Shown here: in pieces, positions 11,717 to 23,909 of the stretch | How the letters are laid out: each line of letters starts with the position of its first letter | How positions within the stretch are numbered: the stretch's first letter is position 1 | Assembly (NCBI GenBank): GCA_944472135.2 | Contig: OX235267.1 | Location: 20,443,452 to 20,507,451 of the forward strand | Direction of reading: 5' to 3' | Source of the DNA: Trichobilharzia regenti | Taxonomy: Eukaryota; Platyhelminthes; Trematoda; Strigeidida; Schistosomatidae | DNA length: 64,000 nucleotides | Position numbers and translations under genes: made by a program | Notes under the pieces: generated by a model | Database searches by the model: none | What the model was told of the DNA's origin: nothing | What the model saw: only the letters and a program-made list of their open reading frames with translations

Positions 11717-13639
11717 ATGACACAGGCTGGTGAAAGCCTTCAGGAAGCCAGTCAGCCGATGTGCCTTCTTTCGATGAAAGCAAAAGTAAGGATGGGTACC
11801 TGGAATGTTCGTACAATGTACGAAACTGGAAAGGCTGCCCAGATAGCCGCTGAAATGAGAAGGTACAGAATAGAAGTGTTGGGAATCTGCGAAAGCAGAC
11901 GGAACGGAACTGGAAGGTGCCAACTACCTACTGGAGAGACAGTAATCTCTTCCGGCCACCCAGAGGACAACCACGAGCACACCGAGGGAGTGGCCATCAT
12001 GATGTCACCAACAGCAGCCAAAGCTCTCATGCAGTGGGAACCAATCTCCTCCAGGATAATGACAGCCAGGTTCAACTCAAAAGGAAGGAAGCTTACAGTC
12101 ATTCAATGCTGTGCGCCTACAAACGTCTCAGAACAAGAGAAGAAGGAGGCGTTCTACAGACAACTACAAGCAATAATGGACAACGTCCCAAATGGCGATA
12201 TCAAAATCCTGATGGGCGACATGAATGCGAAGCTGGGAGGAGACAATACAGGAAGAGAACTCACCATGGATCGAGAGGCCCTCGGTGAAATGAACGACAG
12301 TGGTGAACTCTTCTCAGACTTCTCCGCCTTCAATGATTTGGTGATTTGTGGTAGTGTGTCCAAACACAAGGATATACACAAGACGACATGGACTTCACCA
12401 GATGGAAACACCAAAAACCAAATAGACTTCATCTCAATTTCAGGAAAGTGGAGACGGAGCCTACTGGACACAAGGTCGAGGAGAGGAGCAGATGTGGGTT
12501 CAGACCACTATCTAGAACAAGGGACTTTCAAGGTGAAGCTAAAAGCCTCGAGGATACTAGGGGATAGGTCGCAATGTAAGTTCAACACTCAGTTACTGAA
12601 GGACACAACAACAAAAGACACTTTCACTGCAACTGTCAGAGCAAAGCAGGAAACACTACGCGACATCACTGAAGAAGCATGTGTGGAAGAACATTGGAAG
12701 TCTCTGAAGGCGATTCTCAACGAAACGTGTTCAACGGTTCTAGGAAGAAAGAAGAGACAAGACAAGGAATGGCTCTCAACGGACACTTGGAAACTAATAG
12801 AAGAGATGAGGATGGTGAAAGAGAAAATGATTCAATGCAAGGACGGACAGGAGAAGGAGACGCTGAGCTCAACTTACACAGCACTAGACAAAGAACTGAA
12901 GAAGAGTGCTAGGAAGGATAAAAGACGATTCTACGACAACCTCGCCACTGAAGCTCAGAAGGCAGAAGGCAAAAGGGACCTGAGGACATTATATCAGATA
13001 ACCAAATCTCTATCCGGGAAGAGATCAACACAAGCGAAACCTATAAAAGACAGCCAAGGGAACCCAATTACCAAGGAAGAAAAACAAATTAAACAATGGG
13101 TGGATCACTTCAAAGGACTCTTGAACCGACCATCACCTGCAACCCGTCCAGAAATACCAACAGCGCGCACACAACTGCAAGTTGACACCAATCCTCCAAC
13201 GAAAGCTGAAGTCTTGAATGTAATCAAGCTTTTGAAAGCTGGAAAAGCAGCTGGACCAGATGGAATATTTTTTATTTTTTTTTTTATTTTTGATTACAGC
13301 TTGATTCCACACTGTATTTTTGGTACAAGTATGGAATTTTCAGCGTGGATATCGGTAGCCCAAATTTTGCAGGCCGACCATAGATATCAGGTGTGCGTCG
13401 GCGAGGGCTCGAACCCCGGACCATGTGCATGGTCGGCGAGAATCCTAACCCCTGAATCACTGAAAGCAGACCCAGAGACTACAGCAGACATGCTGACTCC
13501 ATTATTGCAAAAGGTCTGGAAGGAGGGAAATATGCCTACTGACTGGAGGAAAGGTTACCTCGTGAAACTACCAAAGAAGGGCGACTTAGAACTCTGCAAG
13601 AACTGGCGAGGAATCATGCTCCTATCGACGCGTGGATGA
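11717..13639 (+). pseudogene. RTE ORF: AP-endonuclease plus truncated RT, interrupted by a SINE
   Basis: The 640-codon frame starts at ATG 11717, closely after the 5' leader. The endonuclease core is visible: GTWNVRTMY (about residue 27), ICESRRNGTG (about 59), CCAPTN (about 133), ILMGDMNAKLGG (about 162) and GSDH (about 253). A linker leads to LKKSARKDKRRFYDN (about 393) and the RT entry GKAAGPDGI (about 510). Residues ~516-580 are translated SINE sequence. The RT frame then resumes with LKADPETTADMLTPLL and WRKGYLVKLPKKGDLELCKNWRG and stops after GIMLLS. The expected RT palm motifs are missing, so the protein could nick DNA at best. Cys replaces the usual Tyr in the CYAPTN motif. Confidence 0.85.
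13266..13453 (-). mobile_element. tRNA-derived SINE inserted in the RTE ORF
   Basis: Read on the minus strand it contains GGTTAGGATTCTCGCCGACC, a B box GGTTCGAGCCC (plus-strand 13405-13415) and an A-rich tail at 13268-13290. It is truncated at its 5' end and so has lost most of the A box. It is closely similar to the copy at 15072-15274. The insertion separates 'GPDGI' from 'ESLKADPETT' of the RTE without breaking the frame. Confidence 0.8.
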
Positions 13640-14454
13640 TTTATGTTTGATGTCACATAAAATCGAAGACTTACAAGCGAAAACCGACAAACTGGTCGAA
13701 GAAGCAGCAAAGACAGGACTCCAAGTGAACATAGACAAGACGGAGGTGATGAAAATAACCAACCAACCAACCAACAACAACAGCAACAACATCCAGAACC
13801 AATCACCATCAACGGGAGGGATTTGAAAGAGGTTACTTCATTCACTTATCTAGGGAGCATTGTCTCAACTACAGGAAGTCGGAACGGACGAGGATGTCAA
13901 ATCGAGCGAGAATCGGGAAGGCGAGAAACACATTCATCGACCTGAAATCAATCTGAAGATCTTCGTAACTCAGCATTAACAGCAAAATTCGGATTTTCAA
14001 TACAAACGCAAAGTCAGTTCTTCTAAACGGATCAGAAACTTGGAGGGTCACAAAGAATATTTCCAAAAGGTTGCAGACCTTTATTAACAACTGTCTTCGC
14101 TGTATCTATACTGAAGATCAGATGACCGGGCCGGAAAGAATCACCAACAAGGAACTATGGGAACAAACAAAGCAAGAACCAATCGCCCAACAAATATGCA
14201 GGAGAAAGTGGAGATGGATTGGACACTCGCTGAGGAGACCACTGGGTGACATCGCGCGTCAAGCCCTCGAGTGGAACCCGAAAGGGAAGCGGCGTGTGGG
14301 ACGTCCAAGGGTGACATGGAGGAGATCGTGTGAAGAGGAGTTGAAAGAGTATGGACTAACATGGATGCAGGTGAAAAGTACGCCAGAAGACAGAAACAAA
14401 TGGAGACGTGCAGTTGAAGCCCTATGTTCCACTAGGAACCCAAGGGGGCAATAA
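13640..14454 (+). pseudogene. RTE 3'-ORF remnant after the RT-core deletion
   Basis: Right after the stop at 13639 the RTE frame continues in another register with VDDLCLMSHKIEDLQAK, the sequence immediately following the RT catalytic aspartates. The region between 'GIMLLS' and this point has been deleted. Further fragments are KTGLQVNIDKTEVMKI (13715), then shifted and stop-bearing sequence, and finally an open 127-codon block (14071-14454) with CRRKWRWIGHSLRRP and GRPRVTWRRSCEEELKEYGLTW, ending just before the (AAT)n tail. Confidence 0.82.
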
Positions 14455-14465
14455 TAATAATAATA

Positions 14466-15071
14466 CAGTAGAAAATCAATTATTGTCCAGTAGTAATTAT
14501 ACCATAGCGTCTGATTTTATACCAGACTGGAATTTAGACTAAATATGCGATTGTAGCATTATATGATAATGGCAATAAAGATAAAATCTGTTTATCCAGT
14601 ATCACCAGGAAGAAAAGCTATTGTAAGTTGGTGTGAAGGCTATAGAAAGGAAAGTGACTGTACAATTTTTTCTGAACAAAAGAGATGGGAAATCTTTCTG
14701 AGATAACTGCCTCAGCTTTGCTTAGCAACTAAAGGCGTACAAACTTAGAGAATTGAAGCAGCACCCCATTTAAAGAAGTGAAAACTGAATTTTTATCAAT
14801 CTTTTCCACACGCCAGGCGCACCAGCACGGAACTTCTGGATGACTTTACGATTCTTTTCCCCAGCCACATTAGATAACGCTTCATCCGAATCGCTCTACT
14901 TATGTAGCTATCTAGAAGAGTAGTTACATTTATAGATGCACACTGATGTGGTCAGACTCAACAGCTTAATGCCAATAATTCAGTGGATACATCTATTTTG
15001 ATATACAAAGTCAAAAACAGACGTTTTTCTTAAACTTAGCGAGGAGACTTTTAGACACGTTTACGGATATT
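14466..15071. other. No feature recognised
   Basis: AT-rich; no coding block or repeat I can name. Confidence 0.45.
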
Positions 15072-15274
15072 CTTTTTTATTTTTTTTTTTTTTATTTTTG
15101 ATTACAGCTTGATTCCACACTGTATTTTTGGTACAAGTATGGAATTTTCAGCGTGAATATCGGTAGCCCAAATTTCGCAGGCCGACCATAGATATCAGGT
15201 GTGCGCCGGCGTGGGCTCGAACCCCGGACCATGCGCATGTCGGCGAGAGTCCTAACCACTGTGCCACCGACGTC
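15072..15274 (-). mobile_element. tRNA-derived SINE, near full length
   Basis: On the minus strand it starts with a tRNA-like head: A box TGGCACAGTGG (plus 15256-15266) followed by TTAGGACTCTCGCC and a perfect B box GGTTCGAGCCC (plus 15213-15223). A tRNA-unrelated body of about 110 bp follows, then an A-rich tail (T-runs at 15072-15097 on the plus strand). Such elements are transcribed by RNA polymerase III and moved by a partner LINE; which LINE is not shown here. Confidence 0.85.
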
Positions 15275-16705
15275 TTTATATAATGAATTTTCTACTTTCC
15301 TTAATTCGTCGTCCAGTGTCGACCATGCAAACTTTTTCACTGATGAGATTACCTTCCTGTGCAAAAGAAACTGGCTAATTCATGACTTTTCACAAAAAGC
15401 AACCTGCTTATTGCCGGCATATAGCCTTCTTGTTGGTGGCACATCGACAAATGGGTGCTAACTTTATCTGTTTCGGATATGAACCCAATTGATGGGTGTG
15501 CTACAATGAATGCTTTGAGAAGGAACTCAGTCAACGAAAGAGTATGTTGCCCACAGACCAGTTTCAGAAATCAGCGGAGAACAACTACTATCTGTCACCA
15601 AAACAGCTATATACTAAAAACCGAATGTGACCTAAGAGATGCTGAATTGACAAATGTGATTCAACTTCCTGATTTAAGAATAAGAGGTGGATAGTTTATT
15701 TTGTTTGGAAAGCATAGATATAGCACAAAACATGACATAGGAGGCAAAGTTAAATTCTAAGCACCAGTACGTGCCAACGGACAAATGACCCTGAACGCAT
15801 CAAAGGGATGATGAAGGCTATTTTTGCGTTTTAAAACACATATATTCATGAAAATAACAAATTAAAGGGCGTGAAACTGCTAAACATGACACCCTTTTTC
15901 GACGTGTGGCAGAAATACCTCACAGTATTGGGCTGGAATGTTAGCAGATTAATCTTACCACGTGCTGTCAATGAGCCCCACGCATTAGAAATAGGACAAA
16001 GTATCAGTTGAACACGACCCAGAAATTGCCAAAGTATACACAGTAAACAATACAAAGAAATAAAACTAGGAACGTAGACTGACTTCAAACAAAGTACACA
16101 TAATATTTGGCCTCAAAAAATTTCACGAGAATCCAAACGTAACGATGCCTTTTAAATTATGCCCAACACGAATTGGACAAAATTCAACTGCAATGATTCA
16201 AGAGACCGTTGCCACTGCAAATGACTGAGAACGCAGGCATAAGGGGATAAATTCCCAAACGCGACCATTCAGCGAGAGACCTAGCACTATTCCATACTCA
16301 GATTTTTAACCTTCCTACTTTTTCCCCTGAAATGCTTCAGTCCGAGGTCATGGGTAAAAGAAGATAAATCAAGTCCATAGTTATTTGTTGAAATTATGAG
16401 CATCGCCTTTGCTCTACCCTACAATTTCAGATAAGCGAAAGATAACAAGTCCTCTCAAAGGTGCCTCGCATGATAATTCAGTCACATAGGGCATCAGATT
16501 TCTGTCAAACCTCTGAAGGTTTTTTCATCGTGCATGAGGTACTTTTAAGCCAGGGCTGTCAGAATAAGGGCAGCTTTCAGCTTTTCAAAAAATGTGGTTG
16601 CATATTGAGAGGCGTACAGAACACCGGCTACTTAGTAAGAGCTGTCCATATGGACATGGCTGCATGGAATTTCCAGCCTGAGACTGATATTCGCTGATCA
16701 AGTAA
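15275..16705. other. Unassigned region
   Basis: A minus-strand open stretch at 15349-15534 and a plus-strand one at 16461-16697 have no family resemblance that I recognise. Nothing else is visible. Confidence 0.4.
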
Positions 16706-19700
16706 GCAAATTATCATAATGATGTTCTTTTGGGTTCTAAATGGAACATAAGTCCTCAACGGCACATTTCTATTCCTGGTGACACAATTGCCTATAAGCT
16801 TTCATCTGCTCCACTTCCCATTCAGACATGGGCCAAACTCGTCGTTTCCCATTTGCGTTTCACTCCAGCGATGTCCTAGCGCGTAATGTCACCCAACAGT
16901 CTCCTTGTGTTCATATGGTCCATCCCAATATCCTTCGGCATATATGTTAGGCAGCGGGTTTTTAGTATGTTCGTCACCAGAGTTCGTTTTCGCTCATCTG
17001 TTCTGGCTTTCGGCTCCTCATTAGCGAAGTAGTGCAGGCAGTTGCTGATGAAAGCTTGCAGTAATCTAATGCTAAGTACCCTCGTGGCGAGCTTAGCAAG
17101 TCTCCGAACTATATAAGAGCATTCATCTGACATCAGTTCTGAATGTTGCAGATTTCCACAATGATTTCTGATTATCAAAGGTCCGTCTCGCTCTTACGAT
17201 GCGGGATTCGACACTTTTATCCTTGCCACTAGTAAATGAAACGATACTGCCTCTCTGAGTAAGCGAAAGGGGCGTCCTACTTCAAATTTTTCTGTTGACG
17301 TTATTGGTTGGCTACCTTCATCACCACTTTCTTCTCGGCTTCTACCACCGACCTGTTGGTTCTCGCTCGTAGATATTTGAGTTTGCGTGACACTAAACGC
17401 AAGCCGCTTATGGAGTTAAAACCTTCTTGTGGGTCCGACATATTGCTGGTTTCTCTCTCCCCAGGGTCTGGCATATGACCTCCCATCTAATGGGGAATGT
17501 CTTCGGTAATAGTAAGAAGCTTAGTCTTACTTCAGGCTCCGCTTGAATTTTCTTACGTGGCATCATCACACAGCTATTAAGTGAGGTTGGTGAAGGTCCG
17601 AGATACTGCAATTTTGCAGCGGTTTCCAAATTACTCTGCAGTCAGCGCTTTAAATGCCTTTCCGGATTCCATCAAGCTGAGTTAGTGATTTGGTCACTAC
17701 TATGTTGTGTGTTCGACATTGATGCGTAACGTTGAAATCTGATCCATAAATAATTTGATTTTCGTGAATTTACCTTGGTAGAAATGGACTTTTGCATCTG
17801 GAGCATGTTCCAGTCTCTGCACGGTGACACGATTTAATATTTCGCTCGACGTGGGCAGGCGAGTGATTACTCTTCCCTTTTTTGTGGAGCTCAGTTCATA
17901 TTCTTCAACAGTTCGACAAGCTAGCTGTAAACTTAACAGTTAAGCAATTTTCCTGTCCGTAGTCCTTGTGTGAGGATACCAACTGAGGCCCCGGGATCCG
18001 TTTTCAGTTCTTTCGGAGGAATTCCGTCTAGTCCTTTTACTTTCTTAACTGTCTTTCAGTCCGAGCTTATGCTTTTTTGAAGCCTGGTGCTCACTAGTAG
18101 TTCTGTAGCTGCTGGACCTACTTTGGACCATCTGCAGGTAGTAGTTCAAGAACCCTTCGGAGTAATCAGCCCACCATCTACTTTTATTCCCTGGTAAACC
18201 TAGCTATCTGATATAGTACCCAGAATGTTTTATCTGCATTCTGTTCTACCTTGGCTGCCAGTGTGTTTGAGAATCGCCTTTTGTCTCTCTTAACACTCTC
18301 CATTTCGGTATTTAGTACAATTGTCAATGTAGTTGAAGATTGAACGATCAATTCATGGTTGTTTGCTCAAAACCAACTTCCCCAATTTTCGCGGAGGCAT
18401 CAATCAGCCAGTCATCGTCTCATCGGTCGCTGTTCAGAAAGAAGTCAGCAGAAAACCGTCAGAAGTAATATTGTGATTTATTATTGTAATATTTGTTCAC
18501 AGACCTTAGTTGGAACAGTGTTTATATGTTGGTGTTGCAATAAAGAATCCTCGAGTCGCCAATTGGTGTATTCGTTTTTGCGTCCGTTATTACTAAGCGT
18601 TTCTCAGAAACTTCAAGGAACAGCGTGAGCCCGAGTGCAGCAAGAGCTGGGCATTAACGGTTTATGAGACGTGGCTGACAACACTGTACATTGAATTACG
18701 CCTATCTTTTGGTTGTCCGTATTTGCAATGCTCCAATTTTTTCACAAGATCTCTTTCATCGATCAGCTCCCACGTATTTGAAGAGAGCTATTCCCTCTCT
18801 TGACTCTCCTTTCTATCTAAAACGGCTACCTAGGTTTCCTTAAACATCAGTTCAAAAGAGTTCCGATATTCACTCACACAGCTATCCCCAGGTTTCCCTG
18901 ATGGCTGAAGTGAAGGTTCCCTTCATAGTTTCCTCCTTCAGTTTCCAAGTGTTGAACTTGAATTGAGGTCTGCTTCCAGTCATTTTGAAAGCTTCCTGCT
19001 TGACCCTGAAGGTTCCTTGAACTAGGTAATTGTCTGAGCCCACATCAGTTCTCCCTCTCCAATGCGTCCAGTAGACTGCGCCCCTCCTTCTTGGTCAGTA
19101 TCGATATGGCGTCCATCTGATTTTTGGTGTGTCCATCAGGTGAAATTCATATCACTTTGTATGTATCCTTGTACTTGTACGCACTACCTCCAATCACTGT
19201 TTCATATCGTAACACAAAATTGATGTAAACGAGATCTTCAGAGTCTTTTACCGAATATAGATCAATCTTAATTTTGCCTCAAGAATTCTTCTACTACATA
19301 TTGCTTGGGCCATGGTGATCTACATTAGGAAGCCTAACCTACGTATACGTAAGAAATTGGTTCAGACTACTTCCTTACCTAGGCAATCAAGGATTTACTG
19401 ATCTTCGATTTGTCATAGAGATGTACTTAATTTTATTTGATATTCTGTTTACTGTTACATTTTTATACTCATTATAACTTACGCATCTTTCTCCGAAGTG
19501 CAATTTCATTGATCTTAGCGGATCGATAGTATTTAAATACCCCCAGTATTTCTGGTGAAGATAATTCCAGAATATTCTGCGTATATAAATATACGAATAT
19601 AATTGTATAGCTGTAACAACAGAAGACAAGGGCCAGCCAACAGATCGTTTGTTACGGATATCAACACGTATTTAAATAAATTTCACATACATTATTATAG

Positions 19701-20300
19701 CCTAGTCAAGTAGACAAATGCAGTCTTCCGGTTGGTTGTTTTCCAGTTCCTCGGAAAGTGGAGCCGTCTATCTGCCAATCATATTTGCCCACGTTTAGGT
19801 TTGGTGTGACTGGTTGTTGAAACAGCCTTGTTCATATTTTCTCACGGCCCATATTATTGACCTAGACATTGACGTAGATTAATGTCAACCGATTGGCTAG
19901 CAGGCTGCTCTCACCACATAGCTAGAAGAGGAAATTATCAAAAAGAATATTCTTCGCTCAGGTTTTCTTCTGTGCTCAAAACCGGTGAAGGCTTAGAAGC
20001 CGGCGAAGAGTTTACTGTTCTCACTCATTTCGTCGAGAACCTCCCGACCCATCGTGAGTTGTCCTCCTGTTTTTTCTCTTAGTTTGTCATTTATATCACA
20101 ACCTATTAGGATGCTGATGACTCCATTTTTGCCCGGTCCATTAACATTTTAAGCCGTTTGAAAGATCCTCCCTTTACTTTATCCGCTCTAGGAAACCAGT
20201 TAGATATGAGGTCAATTCCAGTTGGCTTTAACCAGAGCGAGTGAATATCACGGAATATTGCAATCATTATGTCATGTTCTTAGACCACCTTTACTTTTCT
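16706..20300 (-). pseudogene. Old RTE-like retrotransposon copy, minus strand, interrupted
   Basis: Heavily decayed, but follows the RTE order when read on the minus strand. Endonuclease fragments are KNGVISILIGCDINDKLREK (about 20110) and LTMGREVLDEMSENSKLF (about 20040). Next comes RTDVGSDNYLVQGTFRVKQ (about 19040-18980). A C-terminal LLQAFISNCLHYF is near 17055 and ends with 'VPLRTYVPF' near 16760, matching the 3' end of the copy at 14.4 kb. An LTR (18322-18680) interrupts it, and 19300-19860 does not match the RTE and is probably another insertion. The far left end beyond 20300 (an open stretch to 20594) is uncertain. Confidence 0.72.
18322..18680 (+). mobile_element. Solo LTR-like repeat, copy 1
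   Basis: 359 bp beginning TGTCAATGTAG and ending GGCTGACA, so it has TG...CA ends. Same repeat as 24564-24921, 45542-45876, 47385-47678 (minus) and a fragment at 37215-37324 (minus). It contains a polyadenylation-like AATAAAG. I could not find a convincing target duplication. It sits inside the RTE relic and is therefore younger. Confidence 0.65.
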
Positions 20301-21110
20301 GGGTACACTTCGGTTCAGAATTCCAGTATCGAACTCTAGAGTATTTGTTATGTGTTGGTTAGATCTAATGCATACGTCGCTGCAGTAACTCCAATGGGGA
20401 TCAGATAACACTATGCTGTCCAGGTGGGATGCAGTCGAGGATCTCTTGTTAGCCAGTGGGGAAGAAGACCACTTATTGCATATCCCCTCAATGACGCTTG
20501 TTGCTATGTTGCTATTGGTTTCAAGTGGCCTTGGTTTTGGGGGAAGATTTAACTGATGTAATATTGCGATTTCGTAGACATAACTCAGGCTCATAGGTGA
20601 AAAAATTATAATCCTGGAATAAGGACAAGTTGTTCAGAAGGTAAGGAGGACATTATTTTTCAGTTTATTTGTATATATACTATTGTGTATCGAGTTGCGT
20701 TGAGTTCTTAGTGCAACTGTATGTAACTGCATTTACATAAAGTAAAACATTACGAATTCTCCTGTTTTTAAAATAAAAAACATGATTCTTTTCATTAAGT
20801 GTAGTAATGAATAATGGAATTTCTTCCACGTCAGTGTTATTTAATTGAAGATTTAATCTCTGTAGGCCCTTGAAGGAATAAATTCGGCACGGAGAACTCC
20901 TGTGGAAACCGAAAGCACTTTTAGTTTACTAAATCTTACTGACTTCCTGTATAAATTTGATCTGTCAAGTGTTTATGTAAAGTCTGCTGGTGTATTCAGT
21001 AAAGTAAAAGTTGTAGTGCATAACTCCTAGACTTGTTGTAGTCATTGGTATTCCCAGGATACTACTTACTCGTTTTATGCAGCCGAAATATTCAATTCTC
21101 ACTTTATTGA
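20301..21110. other. Unassigned region
   Basis: A minus-strand open stretch (20594-20280) adjoins the decayed RTE endonuclease and may be its 5' part or an unrelated sequence. The rest is AT-rich with no recognised feature. Confidence 0.35.
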
Positions 21111-21114
21111 GGAA

Positions 21115-21785
21115 ATACTATAGTGCCTGCAAAAGTAGTGCGTCAGTTTACGAGTTTCATTAAGCCTACAGAATGTTTTCTATTCACTGAATACTGTTTG
21201 CGAATTATCCGAGAAAACACATTTCCGAGTGGGATGTAATACAAGGCTGAATTCTTAAACTGTCATCCTTATATCAGTTCAATTCAATCACACATATATT
21301 AGTAGAATAATCTGTAATTGACTTTAGAGACTTATCAGGGAATAGTCTCATCAACTCACAGTTTACTGATGATATTGTCCACCTAGACTATGAGAAGTAA
21401 CCCCTGATGCTGTAAAATATGAAAATAATACCGGTATTTGATTATAGGTGTCCGCGTTCTATCTCATGAGTAAAGCAGTATAATATGGCGAGTGCTGTTG
21501 AGGTTACGCATAAATGTTTAGGTGGGGAGGGTTAGTCTTCAAGGTAGGGAAGCTGAATAGGTTGAGATGGCTAGAACACGTGCTGGCATACAAAGCCATC
21601 GCCTTTCTCCAGGGACAATGCTAGCCAGCACATGTTAAGGTTTAAAATGTGTTTGGGTCGGTCAAATGAAAAAGTGATATTGGTTCATAAAATTGTTGAC
21701 AGTCAGCTGGAAGAACTACCGGAGATGTGACTGCAAATCTTTGGTACTGGTACAGGTGCATTCACTCTGTGTAATCTCACGTATC
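21115..21785 (+). pseudogene. RTE-like 3' relic, highly decayed
   Basis: Shares the string of blocks seen at 23136-23650 ('ctgtcatccttat', 'gggaatagtct', 'gatattgtccacct', then the VSNAEVRR-like and LNRLRWLEHVLA-like segments near 21485 and 21555). Stops in all frames. Confidence 0.55.
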
Positions 21786-22279
21786 TATTCAACTCATGTT
21801 TTTCCTTGTCACTATTTATTCTCCCTCACATTTTCGCTCGTTAAACTTCCATTTAGTTTTATGTCTCTACCTTTGTGTGCTACATGAAATGTGGTAAATT
21901 AAACAGGTGGACTTCTCTGCAAACTCATACTGAAAGCTAGTCAGAATGACACAGTCTGGATATAACTAAATGCGAAACATTGATAAATGATCTCCAAAAT
22001 TTCAACAAATGATAAGTGTAGTTCTTAATCTTGTTCTTTGCCAAATGAAAAATAGATACCTTTCAGTAATCTCTTCTTCCACCCGGGACTCGTCTCCTAC
22101 TTTGCAACTGGATTTGTGCTTTGTCACATTTGTGCTTAGCTTTCGGTCATTCAGCATTCGCCGTTGTTGTTGACTCAGCGCCTAGATGACTTTAGTTGAA
22201 TAAGGTTTCGATCGTGCAAACTTGGGTCCTGGGCAGTTGATTGGTTGCATTATCATTTCTCAAATGGAATGCAGCATAC

Positions 22280-23066
22280 TGTATATTAGGGTAAATCTTC
22301 CGCCTCGCTTGCTGAAGCTGGTGTTCCTCAGGCTATTTTTATCACTCCTTTTCTTTTTTCTCTCTCGTCTTACATGACTTTTCTCTTTCTAATGAGAGCA
22401 ACTTCGTCAAATACGCTGTTGATCTGACCGTCTCACTTCGTGTCATGTTACAATGTGACTGCAGCAAACTTAACTGGTTCCTGTCTGTAGTCTAAGGTAC
22501 GTGGTCTTGCGTTAAATCCCTCTAAATGTCAGGCAGCTAACTTTCCCCTCACTCATAAGCGTGAACTGCAAGAACTGTGTCGTTCACAAGATGTTTGTAT
22601 CAAAGAGGACACTGAAACAGAAACTAAGTCTAACAGAAAATACCTTGGAGTAAATCTATCCTCTGGTCTTTCTTGGTCATTCTATATCTTGTCGATTTCT
22701 AAGAAAACCTTCAGTCTAGCTTACCATGTTATGTATTCAAGACAGTCAGGAATCATTCAACCTCTCTTTTTACAACTTGTTAACTCTTGCATTGGTCTTT
22801 ACTGCTCCCCCTTATTCTTTCCTGAATTACTCAAAAACGACTATGTCGTATTGTGTAGGGTATTAAGGTTGTCATTAGGGCAAGTGGTGTACCATTTCGT
22901 CAACTCGTTAATGCATTAGTTAGAAGACATCTAAACTCATGCGAGAAATGGTCTAAATCTATACTGTCTAACCCTCAACATCCCTTCTATTCTCAGCTCT
23001 TCCCTTTAATTTCATCTGATGGAACCAGAAGTCGGAATAAAAGATTATGTGATCGTTTTTGGAATT
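22280..23066 (+). pseudogene. CR1/jockey-like RT relic (in duplication copy 1)
   Basis: Broken frames include AEAGVPQ (RT motif before the palm, about 22313), LNPSKCQAANFPLTHKRE (about 22515), KYLGVNLSSGLSWSF (about 22640) and QPLFLQLVNSCIGLYCSP (about 22758). These form the fingers/palm-to-thumb part of a non-LTR RT with stops throughout. Copy 2 is at 27467-28253. Confidence 0.65.
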
Positions 23067-23135
23067 AAGTAATACCAAAAATTGTTGTCGTTTTCATTGC
23101 CAGCAGTTCACAGCCTATTGAGTTTACGCAAGTGG

Positions 23136-23650
23136 AATGCTCATTTCCCACTTTCCTGAGGAGACATCAACTAGGATTCTAGGAAAGTAGTACGTCAGTA
23201 TGCGAATTTCATGAATCTGTAGACTGCATTCCATTCACTTATTACTGAAACTAAACTATGAAGGAACTGATATTTCAAAGAAGGATGTAGTACAAGGCTC
23301 ATTTCTACAACTGTCGTCCTTATTTTAGTTCAATTTCATCATAAATGTATTAACCGAATTGTCTGTTACTCACTTTAGGCCCTTACCAGGGAACAGTCTT
23401 GTCAACTTAGTGTATGCTGATGGTATTGTCCACTTAGGCTGCGATAAGTGACCATTGAAACTGGAAGATATGAAAAGACTACTGGTTTTTGATCGTAGTG
23501 TCTGTACCCTTTCTTCTGTGTTAAGTAGTCTAATATTATGAGTAATATTGGGGTTAAGCTTAGTGTTAAGTAGAAATGTGATTCCAAACGTTGTTAATGA
23601 CACAGATGCATTCACTCTATGTAATCTCACATATCTGAGCAACCCTTATA
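23136..23650 (+). pseudogene. RTE-like 3' relic (in duplication copy 1)
   Basis: Shows VQGSFLQLSSLF (23288), a decayed NLVYADGIVHLG catalytic box (23403; YADD has become YADG) and LEDMKRLLVFDRSVC (23460). Stops and shifts throughout. Confidence 0.65.
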
Positions 23651-23909
23651 TTTTTTCCATATGACTGTTTGTTTTTCATCACATTTATGCTCATTATAGT
23701 AACATTTAATTTCTTTTTTCTTCTACCTTTGTGTGCTACATGTAATGTGCTAACTTAAGCGGGTGCACTTGTGTGCAAGCTTCTATGTTGAAAGTCAGTC
23801 TGTCAGAATGATCTATAGTCCAGGTATAATGAAATGCTAAAACGTGGATAAAAATAAGCAAAATGTCAACAAATGCTAATCGTGTTTTTTCATTTAGTTC
23901 TTGTCTAAC

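Larger units (their letters stand above)
11541..14465 (+). mobile_element. RTE-like non-LTR retrotransposon, near full length but defective
   Basis: Begins near 'gccggtcccaagcccgg', with about 170 bp of 5' leader, and ends at an (AAT)n tail (14447-14465). It carries endonuclease and part of RT in one frame, an inserted SINE, an internal deletion of the RT core, then 3'-ORF remnants with a block ending at 14454. It is the best preserved RTE copy in the window and serves as a guide for the others. Confidence 0.88.
21791..23909 (+). repeat. 2,119-bp direct duplication, copy 1
   Basis: Nearly identical to 26978-29096 at a constant offset of 5,187 bp at both ends, so with no net insertion or deletion. 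I noticed roughly 14 single-base differences. It starts at 'aactcatgttttt' and ends at 'cttgtctaac'. It contains two RT relics. Confidence 0.92.

Noticed and set aside
13240..13460. Novel protein domain inside the RTE ORF (residues ~516-580)
   Set aside because: The segment is an antisense tRNA-SINE, as shown by its A-tail, B box and the second copy at 15.1 kb.
15349..15534. Minus-strand open stretch that looked protein-like
   Set aside because: Could not be linked to any domain, and flanking frames are full of stops; not enough to call a gene.
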